Positions 25,700 to 38,592 of a stretch of DNA of 64,000 nucleotides are shown in pieces. The stretch lies in assembly GCF_031755915.1 (NCBI RefSeq), contig NC_083387.1, positions 22,446,501-22,510,500 on the forward strand. Reading direction: 5' to 3'. How positions within the stretch are numbered: the first letter of the stretch is position 1; every line of letters starts with the position of its first letter. The stretch comes from Ziziphus jujuba. Its lineage: Eukaryota > Streptophyta > Magnoliopsida > Rosales > Rhamnaceae. A program made the position numbers and the translations under genes. The notes beneath the pieces were generated by a model that was given only the letters and a program-made list of their open reading frames with translations, did no database searches and was not told the DNA's origin.

Positions 25700-27250
25700 A
25701 ATAAATGGTGAACAGGAGACGCACAATATGCTTGAGAGTCGCCTGATACAAATAATGCAAAAAAAACAAAAACCATCACAGTTATGTGCTTCAATATTTT
25801 AATAGATTATTTGATGCCAAAAGTAAAACAGATTGATAAATATTTTTACAAAACCAAAGGAAAAAAAATATATTTAAATAAAAGGTGAACAAGTGACGCA
25901 CAAAATGCTTGAGGGTCGCCTGATACAAATAAGAAAAAAAAAACAAAAAAAAAAAAGCTCTGTGATGCTGCTTAAACATCTTCACTTGTTATTTAAAGTT
26001 GAAAGAAAATCAACTGTTTAATACTTACTAAAACCCAAAAAAAAAATTAATAATACACTAATAGGTGATGCATAATGCTTCTGCGTCGCCTGATATCAAT
26101 AATATGTCTTCCAAAAAATTTTTTGCAAAAAAACAAAAAAAAAAAAAGCACTGTGATGCTGCTTAAACATTTTCACTTGTTATTTAAAGTTGAAAGAAAA
26201 TCAACTGTTTAATACTTAAAAAAAAACCAAAAAAAAAAAATTATTACACTAATAGGCGATGCATAACAGTGTGTCTGCGTCGCATTATATCAATAAAATG
26301 TTTTCCAAAAAATTTATTTGAAAAAACAAAAAAAAAAGGGCACTGTGAAGCAGCTTAAACATTTTTACTTGTTATTTAAATTTGAAAGAAAATCAACTGT
26401 TTAATACTTACTAAAAACACCAAAAAATAAAAATTTTACACTTATAGGCGACGCATAATGCTTCTGCGTCGCTTGATATCAATAATATGTCTTCCAAAAA
26501 ATTTTTTGGAAAAAAAAAAAAGCATTGTGATGCTGCTTAAACATTTTCACTTGTTATTTAAAGTTGAAAGAAAATCAACTGTTTAATACTTACAAAAAAC
26601 ACCAAAAAAAAAAATTATTATACTAATAGGCGACGCATAATAGTGTGTATGCGTCGCCTTATATCAATAAAATATTTTCCAAAATATTTATTTGAAAAAA
26701 CAAAAAAAAAACCACTATGAAGCAGCTTAAACATTTTCACTTGTTATTTAAAGTTGAAAGAAAATCAACTGTTAAATATTTACAAAAAATCCAAAAACAA
26801 AATCATAAATAATAGGTAACGCATAATGCTTCTATGTTGCCTGATATCAATAATATGTCTTCCAAAAAATTTTTTGGAAAAAACAAAAAAAAAAAGCACT
26901 ATGATGCTGCTTAAACATTTTCACTTGTTATTTATAGTTGAAAGAAAATCAACTGTTTAATACTTACAAAAAACCCAAAAAAAAAAAATATATTACACTA
27001 ATAGGTGACGCATAATGCTTCTGCGTCGCCTGATACCAATAATATGTCTTCCAAAAAATTTTTTGGAAAAAAAAAAAAAAGCACCGTGATGCTGCTTAAA
27101 CATTTTCACTTGTTATTTAAAGTTTAAAGAAAATCAACTAATTAATATTTTCAAAAATCCAAAAAAAAATAATAATTTAATAGGCAACTCATAGAGTTTG
27201 TTATGCGTCGCCGGATATTTGTAAGGTGGAACAAAAAAAAAATTAAGATA
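25700..27250. repeat. Right-arm repeat array of the CACTA element
   Basis: About eight tandem units with a period near 185 bp. Each has a GGCGACGCATAA...TGCGTCGCC hairpin plus the spacers CACTTGTTATTTAAAGTTG and AAAGAAAATCAACTG. The spacer is the reverse complement of the one in the central array, so the two arrays form large inverted arms around the Ulp1-type gene. One unit (26626-26660) has a long stem with loop AGTGTG. Confidence 0.85.
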
Positions 27251-27818
27251 CAGCTCTGTAAGTTTTCTTAAATATTTTTACCTATTTGGAAAGTTGAAAG
27301 AAAATCAGATTGATTAACAATTATCTTTAGTGTAGCATTTAAACAATACAATTGATAAAAAATATACGCACTTTATTAAAGGCAACTCTAGTGGGCTGAA
27401 TATTCAGCGACTCTTAACGGATGCGTCGTGTGTTGTTGTTTCTCGCGACTTCTCAACGTCAACTTTTTTCTTATGCGTCGTCGATTGGTCGAATTTTTAC
27501 TGAAGCATTAACCTCAGAGTTGCAGTTTTATTTTTTTAGACGCATTTATCTCGTAGCGTCGCTAATAATGTGTCGCTAGAGCTTAATTTTCGCGTAGTGT
27601 TTATACTATGTAGTCAAAAGTATCTATTTCATCTATTTCGTCTCATCTTCTTATCAAGTTGAATATACTTGCAATAAAAATAATATGTTAAAAATGAAGG
27701 TTTCAACATATTTAATTGAACGGTTTTCCAAAATATTTAAAGCCTTTGTTGGCAATTTTTCCAAATTATTTGCACAAACACATGGCTTTCATATTCCCCC
27801 ATAGTTAGGTGGACTTTT

Positions 27819-28323
27819 TGTTAGATAAATAAATAATTTGTGGACTTAATATAATCAATTACTCACTTACAGGACCTATTTATGTCATTAATGGAACTAA
27901 CTTATCTTATTATTTTGTAGTAGGACCCTTGGTCACACACTTTCTATAAGACTCCAGTTGGCCCATTAGACTAGAGGACCAACTCTCTTTTTAAAGCCCA
28001 ATGACTTACCCATATTTTTTCTAGTATTATTATATTATTAAATTATTAGTATTTTGTGTGTGTTAAAATTAATATGTAAGTGTGACTTGTAAAAACTATA
28101 AAAGGTCTAGGGCAAGCAATAAACATATGCCATACGGTATTTTGATATTAGGATTTTCAAAGATTTGAGAGTGGTTTGAGAGTAATGTGTCCATAGGCAC
28201 TACTTTATATTGTTTTCTATTTTGCAGGATTAAAGATTTAATTTATCAATGACTGCGTTTGGAGGTTAGTAATTTATAATTAATGAAATTTATTATATAT
28301 ATTTAGATCCATAAAATCTAACA
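27819..28323. mobile_element. Solo LTR of an LTR retrotransposon
   Basis: The element starts TGTTAGAT and ends ATCTAACA, a perfect 8-bp inverted terminus of TG...CA type. It is flanked by the 5-bp direct repeat CTTTT (27814-27818 and 28324-28328). A TATA-like CTATAAAAGG is at about 28097. No internal retroelement sequence is adjacent, so this is a solo LTR left by recombination. The family (copia or gypsy) cannot be decided. Confidence 0.85.
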
Positions 28324-28328
28324 CTTTT

Positions 28329-29640
28329 GTGATACATATTTTGGATATGGTATTGAGATCGTTATTTTGGCTTCCTTGCACTGTTTGACTTTAGTAGAAA
28401 TTGTTTTGCAATGGTTGAGTTTTTATTTTTCTCTGTTGGGGAAACTGGGTTTACCGATTTTGTTTTTGTTTTTGTTTTTATTTCTATTAGTAATATCCTT
28501 ATGTTTCATTCATATTAACTGGTGATCTAGTTTTCATTTTTTAACTTTTTGTAATTGTGTGGATTGGTACGTAAAAAGTGGAGGGTTTGGGTAAATCAAA
28601 CTCATAATTATGTGATGTTTCAGAATTGCTTTGCAAAACTATCAGCGGAGATGAGAATGATTTTGAGGTACTTGAAATGTTACTCGAGCCTTTAAGGTTT
28701 CCTCATTGTTCTGCTAGCTCAAAGCATCATTATGAAATTATTGGTTGTAATTTTGTAAGCTTACTTTTATTGAACAAATTACCTAACGGTGTGTGCTTTT
28801 CATTGATTTTAATCTGTCTGCTTAGTTGCATGTCTGACTTGGAGGACAAGAAATCAATACTTGTATGTTTATGAAATCGTTAAAGCAGTCATTTGTGCTT
28901 TACTCACTAGCAAAATGTTTTTAAGTTTGTCCATTTAGAGTTAAATCTGGAATTTGTGGATTGGTTGAAAATGAATATGCTGGTAGTTTTGCAATCAACT
29001 TGGAGTGGTATTATTAGACTCTTTAGTGTTTACTAAGTGAACTCTTCTTTCCTATGATCTTTCACCTTTCCCTTTAATTCTTTTTGGGTTTTTCTCTATT
29101 ATTGTCTACTTGGCGATTTCATTCTCACTTACTTTTCTCATTTGGCAATGGAAATTTGACTTAGGTAATATAGAAAGTCCATGTTGGATTGAGAAATGTT
29201 ATATTGACAAATGATCCAAGATACAGGGCAGTTTTGTAAGTGTGCTTTTTTTTTTTTTTTTTATGGTTCTACAGCTTATTTCTGGAGTGGAGACAATCTT
29301 GATGTGAAGAAAGATTTCAGTCATTATACGGCTTATTATTTTGCAAACTAATCCACTTATGAAACAAAAAAAAAAAAAAAAAATCTCAACAAAACATCAT
29401 GCATACTCATTCAAAAGAAATACAAAGCTATGTTGAAATTAAATCTTAAGAGATTACAAATTTCTTCATGCCATTTGTTGAGAAATATTTGATATAATGT
29501 GACCAAACTCTCATATTATGTACCAAACAATGTTGGTTCTTGTTTGTACAGTTATTTTGTTCTGGACTGGACTTTTTTTAAAAGTATGATAAACCATTCC
29601 ATGATATGCCAACAACTGTCTTTTTCATTATTCTACCCAA

Positions 29641-29671
<31 letters not shown>

Positions 29672-30651
29672 TATATATATATCTTTTTTTATTAGGCTAG
29701 AAATTTGAACATGTATAATTAATCAAGAATAATATATTCACTAGAGGTCTGAACAAATATAATAAATTATTATTATTATTATTATTGTTGTTGTTATTAT
29801 TATTATTATTGTTGTTGTTGGTGCTGCAAAATCCATAGAAAAGCAAAGAAAAAGGATGGGCCTTGTGGATTGTTGATGGACTCTCATTCAATCTTTCCAA
29901 TAAAGAGTCTATTGTTAGTCCACTTCATGAAGAACTTGGCCATTTTGTGGTCCATTTATTTAAATTTGAGAATGTCACAAGCATCATCAATTAGTGTACT
30001 AAATTAATTGCTAATTATATATATATATATATATATAAATAAGTGTTATTTGATTCATTAACATATTAATATAACATAGATATAAATAAATCACCTATTA
30101 AAAAAATAAATATAATTAAATATAAATTAATAAAATAATAATATTATACAGTTAATAAGGAACTTGTAAATTAGGTGATGCCTTCGTTATTATTCTTTAA
30201 ATTCATTTTATTATAATTGTTATTATCATTAATATTATTATTATTATTTTTTAATCTGAATATGGCCAACACTTTTTTTTTTTTGGGTTAATGAAAATAT
30301 GGCCAACACTTATTGTTTGGGTTACTAGAGAACCAAATGAATAAACAGTTATTAAATGTATAAGATGTTCTTCTCGCCCATAATTTTTACATGTTTCGAC
30401 TACACAATATATATATATATATATATATATGTATATGTATGTTATATTTTAATCAAAAAGATAAATATATCTCCATAAAATGATATCAGAAAAATAGGAT
30501 GAATTATATAATCCATTTTAAAGGAAAATAAACCATATGTGAAAAATAATATGAATTACATATCCATTTTGACATTTTGATACCTTTGCTTGTCTGTTGT
30601 TGGATGTGTAAATTATGATGCATATGCACCATAGCATAGCTGTATAAATAA

Positions 30652-30688
<37 letters not shown>

Positions 30689-31113
30689 GGAAGAAGAAAG
30701 CCAGGGCAGCTCACTCCTATGTGTGACATGGAAAAATTTGCACATAACACAAATATAAAGCAATTTTTCTAAAAGTGTCCTTTCTTTGATGGTTCTGTAT
30801 CTTACTTCTAGAATAATGTAGGGGAAAAAAATGAAAAAAAAATAAATAAAACATTTCAGTAATGTTGCTCACTGAAATCTTTTGGTTTGTTATTGATAAT
30901 ATTTTTTATTTTAAAATAATGTTGTTTATTTTCTGTAATAAGATTTCGGTGTGTAATTTTTTCAACATTATGTGACATAAATGTCCACAACAGAATATAT
31001 GTAATTACTTGGCTTTTGAACTAGATTTTCAATGTTGTTAAAGCATGATATGCAAAAAGCAATAATTCTAAAACTAATCCACTTGTGGATTAACTATTGA
31101 AGCTCAAAGAAAG
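28329..31113. other. Spacer between CACTA/LTR block and copy B
   Basis: No confident gene. Positions 29770-29820 are a TTA/TTG trinucleotide microsatellite, and AT dinucleotide runs occur near 29650, 30020, 30408 and 30658. About 29330-29480 is a diverged copy of the TNL 3' flank seen at 31075-31580. Positions 30775-31156 are the first unit of a roughly 382-bp tandem repeat whose second unit starts the match to copy A. Confidence 0.6.
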
Positions 31114-32657
31114 AAAACAACATTTCATCTAAACAAAATTTGCAATTTTTCGAAGAGTGTCCTTTCTTTGATGGTTATGCATCTTATTTCTGAATAATGT
31201 AAGGGAAAAAGTATGAAAAAAAAACATTTTCAGTAATGTTGCTTGCTAAAATCTTATGGTTTTTTATTGTTAATTTTTTCTAAAGTAATGTTGTTTTTTT
31301 TTTTTTCTGTTTTTCTATAATAAAATTTCAGTGTCTAATTTTGTCAACATTATGTGACATAAATGTGCAGAACAGAATATATATAATTATTTGTCTTTTG
31401 AGCTAGATTTTCAACGTTGTCAAAGCGTGATATGCAAAAAGCAATAATGCTAAAATTAATCCACTTGTGGATTAACCATTGAACCTCAAAGAAAGAAAAC
31501 AACATTTCATCTAATAGATACTTATTCAAAAGAAATACAAAACCCCAGTTAACACTAAATCTTAAAACATAAAAACTTTCTTCCTGCCATTTTCCTTGAA
31601 GGTCCTCTGAAGCATCTCCAAGAAGTTATTTATTAGCCTCATACTCTTTCAAATAGAGAGCCAAGCATTTTTTTAATCCTCGAACAAGCTCTTTAAATTT
31701 AAAATTTAAATAAAGATTAAAGTGTCAATTTAGCTTTCCAAATATAGATAAAAAAATTAAAAAATTAAATTGTTTTTTCAAAGCTTTCATTTAAAAATAA
31801 ATAAAAACATTTTTTTTTGTACATTACTTTTATATGCTCATTTATTATTTTACATTTTCATATGCATTGCTATTATTATATGTTAATATAAAGAGTGCTG
31901 TTGGAATGATTTTATAGGTATAACTCTCTATTTTTGAATTCAGACAAATAAAACTCTTCATTTTGAAATTCTTTAATCGGTTATATATAGTAGAAAATAT
32001 GCTTTTTGAAATATAGGGTATTATTGGGGATACTCATAACTCTCTTTCTATGAAAATGTTATAAAGAGAGCCAACTCCATTTTCTATTTCAAATTTATAT
32101 AATTTATTTTATTGTAGTACAGGTTTCCATGCCAATATCATAATATTTGATAAGGAATTCAAGTAAAAAAAGAAAAAAAAAATTGAATATAAAAGTGACA
32201 AAAAAAAATTATAAAAAATTATTTGTTGGAAAATTTACTATAAAAAAAATTATTCTCTATTCTTACCTGTATCAATTAAATTGATTTAAGTTTATAATTT
32301 TTGGATACATTATAGATACTTTATAGATTATGAAGCTGTTCTCGCCATACTACAAATCTAGCATGAAAGGGATTGAGTTTTGTCCTGCTTTAAGCTCAAC
32401 CCTGTTTTCACAAAAATTCTCCTCTCTGTTTTTTCTATTGTATCAAAAAAAAATAAAAAAATAAAAAAAAATAGATAAGATAAAATAAAATAAAAGGGCA
32501 TCCAATGCAGTATTGTTAGTTGGAAACAGTTAAAATGCAATATTTGCACGTAAGACAAGAAAAATTAACAATAACTATATTAAGCTAGAACCAAAATCAA
32601 AATATAATTTATATATATACAAGCTAGAGTTTTTTAATTTTTTTAATTTTTTTGTCC

Positions 32658-35600
32658 TCATCCTTCAAAAGGATATTCGATGCGGTTGCTGGAAATTGGG
32701 TTCATAGCTTCTATGTCTTGCTCGTACACCAGACGGACACCACACGATCTAATGTACTTCTCTGTAAATGTTTCACCATCCAAGTCTCTCGTTCGAAATG
32801 AAAACTTAAGCTGACTCACGTCAATGTTTTGCCACTCTCCCTTGATTTTATTACGAGGCACATACATTAACCAAAGGTGATCCGCTGGGGAACCCACCGC
32901 TGAGGCCACGTCTCGTTGACAATCGTTTGTTACTCCAAATCCATGGCCCACTTCCTGAATCATTACATGACAGCTGAAATGCTATAAGAGCACATAAAAA
33001 AATAGCGAAACCCATCCACTTACGGTTGCACCAATTCGGATCTAGTTGTAAATTTATGGAGGGCTCGAAATTTGTACGAGTGAACCAGGATGGAATTTCG
33101 TTTCCAGGAAGAACAATGTCAAATCTTTCGCTGGGGAGATTCTGAAGGTGTGTTTTTAGCAATGTAAGTGCTGTCCTTTCGCTGCCTTGCCTTCTTGCCA
33201 ATTTCAAGCATCCCACGAAAGATTTGACCAAGATGCGTCGCTCCATCATTAATGGATCAAGAAACATGTCCAGTGATACACAGTAAGCAAGGCCTAACCA
33301 TCCTAGACCAGGAGGAAGCTCTGGCCCCAACAATTCTAGTTCTCTACAGAAGCTTAAATCAATACTCCTAAGCTTGGATAGTTTATTGAAACAGACAGGT
33401 AGGTGAGAAAAATCATTATTGCTGAGGTTTAAATATTCTAAAGAAACTAAGCAGCCAAGATTTTCAGGAAATGCTCCATTCCCAAGACCGCAGCTGACTA
33501 GTTCCAACTTTTTCAAAGAAAAAAGACCAGCCGATGATGAGAGACCTTTCCCAACAATGATGTTCATCATATTGTTCCATTGTCGTCCTCCGCAAAAAGA
33601 TAGTGTTTTAAGGTTTTCAAGAAGTGCAATGGAAGATGGTAGATCTCTGTCTTCTACAGAAATGCCTTTCAAATTGAGCTCCTCTAAACTATTTAAAAGC
33701 CCCAAGTCCTCTGGTAAGTTGGTAAGGCTTACACAACCTTCAAGGTTTAGAACTTTGAGAGATTTCAGACTACGCATGCCTGTTGGAAGATTTTGTAGAC
33801 GAATGCAAGCTTTCAGGTTCAAGATAATAAGCCTTTCAAGAAGTCTAATGGATGGGGGAATCTCCACTAGGTTTCTACAATCTTCAAGAATCAACTGCTC
33901 TAGATATGTAGCCACCCCTAAGTCCTCGGGTAAGTCGTTAAGGCTTACACAACCTTCAAGGTTTAGAACATTGAGAGATTTCAGACCACCTATGCTTGTT
34001 GGAAGATTTTGTAGACTATTGCAAGCTTTCAGGTTCAAGATAGTAAGCCTTTCAAGAAGTGTGATGGATGGGTGAATCTCCGATAGATTTACACAAGCTA
34101 CAAGAATCAACTTCTCTAGATTTGGAACCACCCCAAAGTCTTCAAACTTTCTTAAATTTGTTGAATAACTTATGTCAATGGTTTTCAAATTGTTTAAAGG
34201 CTGTTGTATTGAAAAGAGAAAAAAATTTAGATATTTCGTCAGACAAAATATATATTTTCCAAACAGATTAGCAAAGAACAAGAAATTCTAATGGTATTTA
34301 CCTTGATAGCATTGTTCCAAAGGTGTTTGCTCAACCACAACTTCAATTCAACAAGTCCACCTCGTTGGAAATTTGATGGCAAATATTTGGCAGGAAATTC
34401 ATGCCACCTAAGGAATCGTAGCTCTTTAGAAAGATGTTCAATATTCAGTGTCTGACCATCTCTCATTTCCAAGACAAGATTCTGAAGAATGAGCAATCTT
34501 AACTTCTTCATGTTTGAGAAGGCTTCAAAATCGCAAACCAATTTCTTCGGTTCTAGAAAACAGCATACTATGGCTTCCACTTTTGTTCCCTAATAGTTAA
34601 GATTAAAACATACAAGTGAAACGTAATGTGTAAGAGGCTGTATATAATGTACAGCCAAATGCCGCATAAAAACTGTATATATATAATTTATAAAAACACG
34701 TTGGTATTTCAAACATGCCAAATGAAAAGGATTTAAATGCATTTTGTTACTTCCTAATAATTACAAGCTTCAAAATCATCTAAATATATTACTAATCCCA
34801 AAAATAAATAATAATAATGGTTAAAATGAACAAGGAGATAAAAATATGATAGCCTCAAAATAACAACATACTGAATTTATAAAATTGAAATATTATGCAA
34901 TACAAATACCAAAGTCATGATTTTAATTATGTGAGAAAACCTCTTACCGTGTTATGCCCTAAAACATGACATAAATCATCATAATTCCATATTCTACTGC
35001 ATCTTCCTGGTTCATTGCGAGATTTTGCCCAAACAATTTCCTTTCCCATCTCTTGCAATAAGTCATGCATCCAAACTTTGTCATCATTGTCAACATGGAG
35101 GAGAGATTTATCAATAAGAACTCTTATCCCGATTTCTGGAAAGAAACCACAACTATCCATAATTTGAATAATATTGTCTTCTTCAAATCCATTGAAGAAG
35201 CATGCAATATCTAGGAAAATACTTTTCTCTATTTCCTCAAGCCCATCAAAACTGATTTGAAGTACTTTCGTAATCTCCTTGTTTGGATACTCCTTCAGCC
35301 TATCCAAAGCACTTTCCCATTGATTTACACTTTTTCCACATAAAAAGGAACCTAGTACTTCTAAAGCTAGTGGAAGACCGTCAGCATAAGCTATCACTTG
35401 TTTAGACAACTTCTCATATTCCTTTGAAGGATGAGTACTTTTGAAGGCTTTGTGAGAAAAAAGTCGAAGACCTTCGCTATAACTCAATTCCTCAACTCTA
35501 TATATTCTACACTCTATATATGTACTTAGAAGCAAACTTTCATCCCTAGTAGTTACAATTATTCTACTTCCAGAGCCAAACCAATTATTTTTCCCAGCTA

Positions 35601-37209
35601 ATGCTTTTAGCTGGTCTAATTTGTCAACATCATCAAGGACAACAAGTACTTTCTTATGGCATAACTTACTTCTTATCATGTCCATTCCTTTATGAATATC
35701 CCTTACTTCTGTAGGCAAACCATTTAGAATATCTGAAAGGAGAAGATTTTGCAAATACACAAGACCATTTTCCTTCTTTTCACAAACTTCTCTAATATTT
35801 GTAAGGAAGCTGCAACCTTCAAATTGCGAAGACATCCAATCATAATAAGCTTTGGCAAGAGTTGTCTTCCCAATTCCGCCCAACCCACAAATTCCAATAA
35901 AGTGAACATGATCCAATGATGAAGTACAAACACAAACATTTAGTTTCTCTAGTCGTGAATCCATACCAAAAAGGTCCTCTGAAATGTTTAACTATGCAAC
36001 ACCAAGTTTATTTGATACCTTTGCGATAAAGTCTTGTATAAATTTTGCTTCATTCCTTAGAAATTCAAACATGAAAACCATAGTAAGTGAAAGTATAGCA
36101 TTAAGTTTATAAATGTAATTTCTCTGCTTAAATAAATTTGTATATTTGTACAAAATTTTGTATTTTGTTAATTATCTCTCATATTATAATGGAGACTTGC
36201 ACGGTGATATGGAAAATGCTACCGGTTGGTTATCACTGCACCATATAAATTTTTGATTAAGGTAATTAACACTGTAACACTTGTCACCTTCTTAAGGACT
36301 TAAAACCGATTTATATGTTTACCCATGTATGGAAATAAAAATTCCATTTACAACAATAGATAAGGCCGAATTATCAATTAGTCAAACCATGTACTTGAAG
36401 TTTAGTTGGATTAATCGACTATACATATGTGTAAATACTATATATATGTGAAAATATTTTTAGGAATTGAAATTCTTACAAAAGAAAAATATAAATACAA
36501 AAAGATATATATGTTTAAATTTGTAATTTTTTTTTTAATGTTAATAAACATATATATATGTGTGTGTGATAATTTCTGTTAATGCATCCCTTCACCTTTT
36601 CATATATATATATATATATATGCATATGTATATGTATGTGTTTTCTTGTTTCGAAACTCAATCATAGATCAGAAAGGAAAAAGGGGAATACATAGATAAA
36701 AGAAGGACAAGTATATATATTGCCTACCCATCATGTAAAGCCCATCCAGCAAGACTGGCAACTTGTGTTAAAGCATTCCTCCATTTTTGCACCTTTTGAC
36801 TAAAATCTTGTTCATATCTGTGGAATGGTTCTCCAAAACTTCCAATCTGCTTCCGTACATGAGATGGATCCACATGGTAGAAAATTGGCAGAACAATCTG
36901 TTTAAAGGCCTCCCTGCATTCAAGAATCTTGACAAGCTCATCCAAACACCAACTCGAAGAAGCATAGTTTTCCGAGAGAATGATGACAGAACAGCGTGAA
37001 TTTTCGATGGCTTTCAACAGTTCTGGGGAAATGGATTTGCCTCTCTCAAGTTTATCGTCGTCTAAGAAGGTGTAGATTCCTTTCTGACAAAAAGCAGAAT
37101 AGAGATGACTTGTAAAATTGTTGCGTGTGTCTTCACCCCTAAAACTCAAAAACACATCATATTCTGTTTTACGAGAAGAAGAAGAGAACATTGAGTAAGA
37201 TCTTTTCAT
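32658..37209 (-). pseudogene. TNL resistance gene, truncated (copy B)
   Basis: Same four-exon structure as copy A: 36728-37209, 34948-36055, 34589-34302 and 34200-32658. The ATG is at 37209 and the serine run is four codons shorter. Early in exon 2, a CAG (Gln in copy A) is TAG at 35992-35994, so translation would stop after about 181 residues. That leaves the Toll/interleukin-1-receptor domain and a short tail. An 8-bp deletion near 32979 also shifts the frame in the C-JID region. About 191 bp upstream of the gene, including copy A's TATA-like box, is missing at about 37247. The NB-ARC and LRR frames are otherwise open, so the damage looks recent. A TIR-only product remains possible if the gene is transcribed. 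Confidence 0.92.
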
Positions 37210-38592
37210 AGTTGCAAGTGGAAGAGATGATAAGAATATAGCTCAAATGGAAACAAATAAAAAAGTAAGAAAGCGTGTTTGGTCCATTACTTCCTGGAAA
37301 TTAGGTACTCTGTTTTCCTTTTCCCGACTATCAGCGTAGACCCCAGTGGGAACCCCCATGGTAGGTTCGACCAATTAGCTAGCTGCTTGACAAGTTCGTG
37401 TTTGGTCTGACTTGATTCTATATAATTACCTATTGGCTTATGCCAATAAAATTGTACAATTTTTTAAAATCCTCTGTTTTGACATAATTACCTCTCAACT
37501 ATATATAAAGTCTCCATGTTACCTCAACTAATAAGACAACATGTACATTTTAAGGGTAAATTTTTTCTGCCTTTTTGACTTTTTGATCAAAACACATTAA
37601 CAAGAACTACAAAAAGAGAATAGAGTGCAGTCCCAGAATTACAGAAAAGATCATGGAAAATGATTTATCACTTAAGGACTTGGCCTCCTGCTTCAAGACT
37701 ATTTGAGTGGTATTTGTATCTCTGCCTCTCTATTGTGTTTTACTTCTACGGAGTCCTTTTATCATTTGAGCCACACTTCTAGGACAACTATCTGTTGTGT
37801 ATTGTTGCCGTATGGTTCGCAGGTAATTCATTATACGCTGGCAAATGACATTTTTTTTTTTTTTGGAGGATCAATTAAACAGTCCAATTGAAAGGTTCTG
37901 ATTATTTTAGAGCTACATTTGTCATCCGGTTTTGGAATTAATTTGTGTTTTGGAAAGATTACATATACGTTAACAATAGCAAAAACCTTTTTGGAAACTT
38001 CCTTTTTTATTTTATTGATATTTATTATTATTATCTTTCGGTGAAAGATTAAAAGCGTTTCTTTCTTTTCAATGAAACTGGGATATATGAGACGTACATA
38101 GGTGAAATGTATCTCCAAATAAATCATAATTCCACAAGAATCCAATATAAATACCAGAGAATACATTGCGTGCTTGCTTGTAATTATAAGAATTATATAT
38201 TTTTTTATTTATCCAACATGTGTCTATCTGCTCGAAAAACCTTTTTTTATCGCATCAATCTACAATATTTTTTTTTCCCCCTTTAATTAAGTCCGATTTA
38301 ATATTAAGGTTTTATATTGCCTTTGCACCAAAAAAAAAAGAAAAGGGGTCTATATTGGCCATATGAATATTATATAATATTAGTATACTTATGATTGAGT
38401 TTTTATCAATTAACCTAAACAACCACTAGGTGTAAGTATTGAGTATTGAGCGTTTAGAACTACACTGAAGGCGGGGCTGTATGATGCATTATTCACATCT
38501 GGACTCTGTAACAGAGTATTATTATTATTATTATTATTATTATATTTCATGTGAGTCATCCTCTAAGTACCAGTTTGAGTTATCATCGTGGG
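37210..38592. other. 5' flank of TNL copy B up to hAT insertion
   Basis: Homologous to 6120-7665 of copy A but lacking 6158-6348. The junction at 37241-37250 reads GCTCAAATGG. A TTA microsatellite lies at about 38518-38543. The hAT target duplication ATCGTGGG is at 38585-38592. No gene is visible. Confidence 0.7.

Larger units (their letters stand above)
13602..27599. mobile_element. CACTA (En/Spm-type) transposon, about 14.0 kb
   Basis: The left end reads CACTACTAGAAT and the right end, on the minus strand, CACTACGCGAAA. The flanking trinucleotides are CTT on the left and TTT on the right, so a 3-bp target duplication is only two-thirds matched. Inside are a leftward TNP2 gene, a rightward Transposase_24/Ulp1 gene, subterminal AGCGAC-motif arrays at both ends, a central palindrome array and a right-arm array. 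The two-gene layout and the termini are those of plant CACTA elements. The right flank does not continue the sequence on the left, so the insertion site was later deleted or rearranged. Confidence 0.9.

Noticed and set aside
28626..28874. 82-codon open frame in the spacer
   Set aside because: No homology I recognise, no splice or promoter context, and AT-rich chance frames of this size are common here.
29697..29900. Open frame with a polyasparagine run
   Set aside because: Produced by the TTA/TTG microsatellite at 29770-29820.
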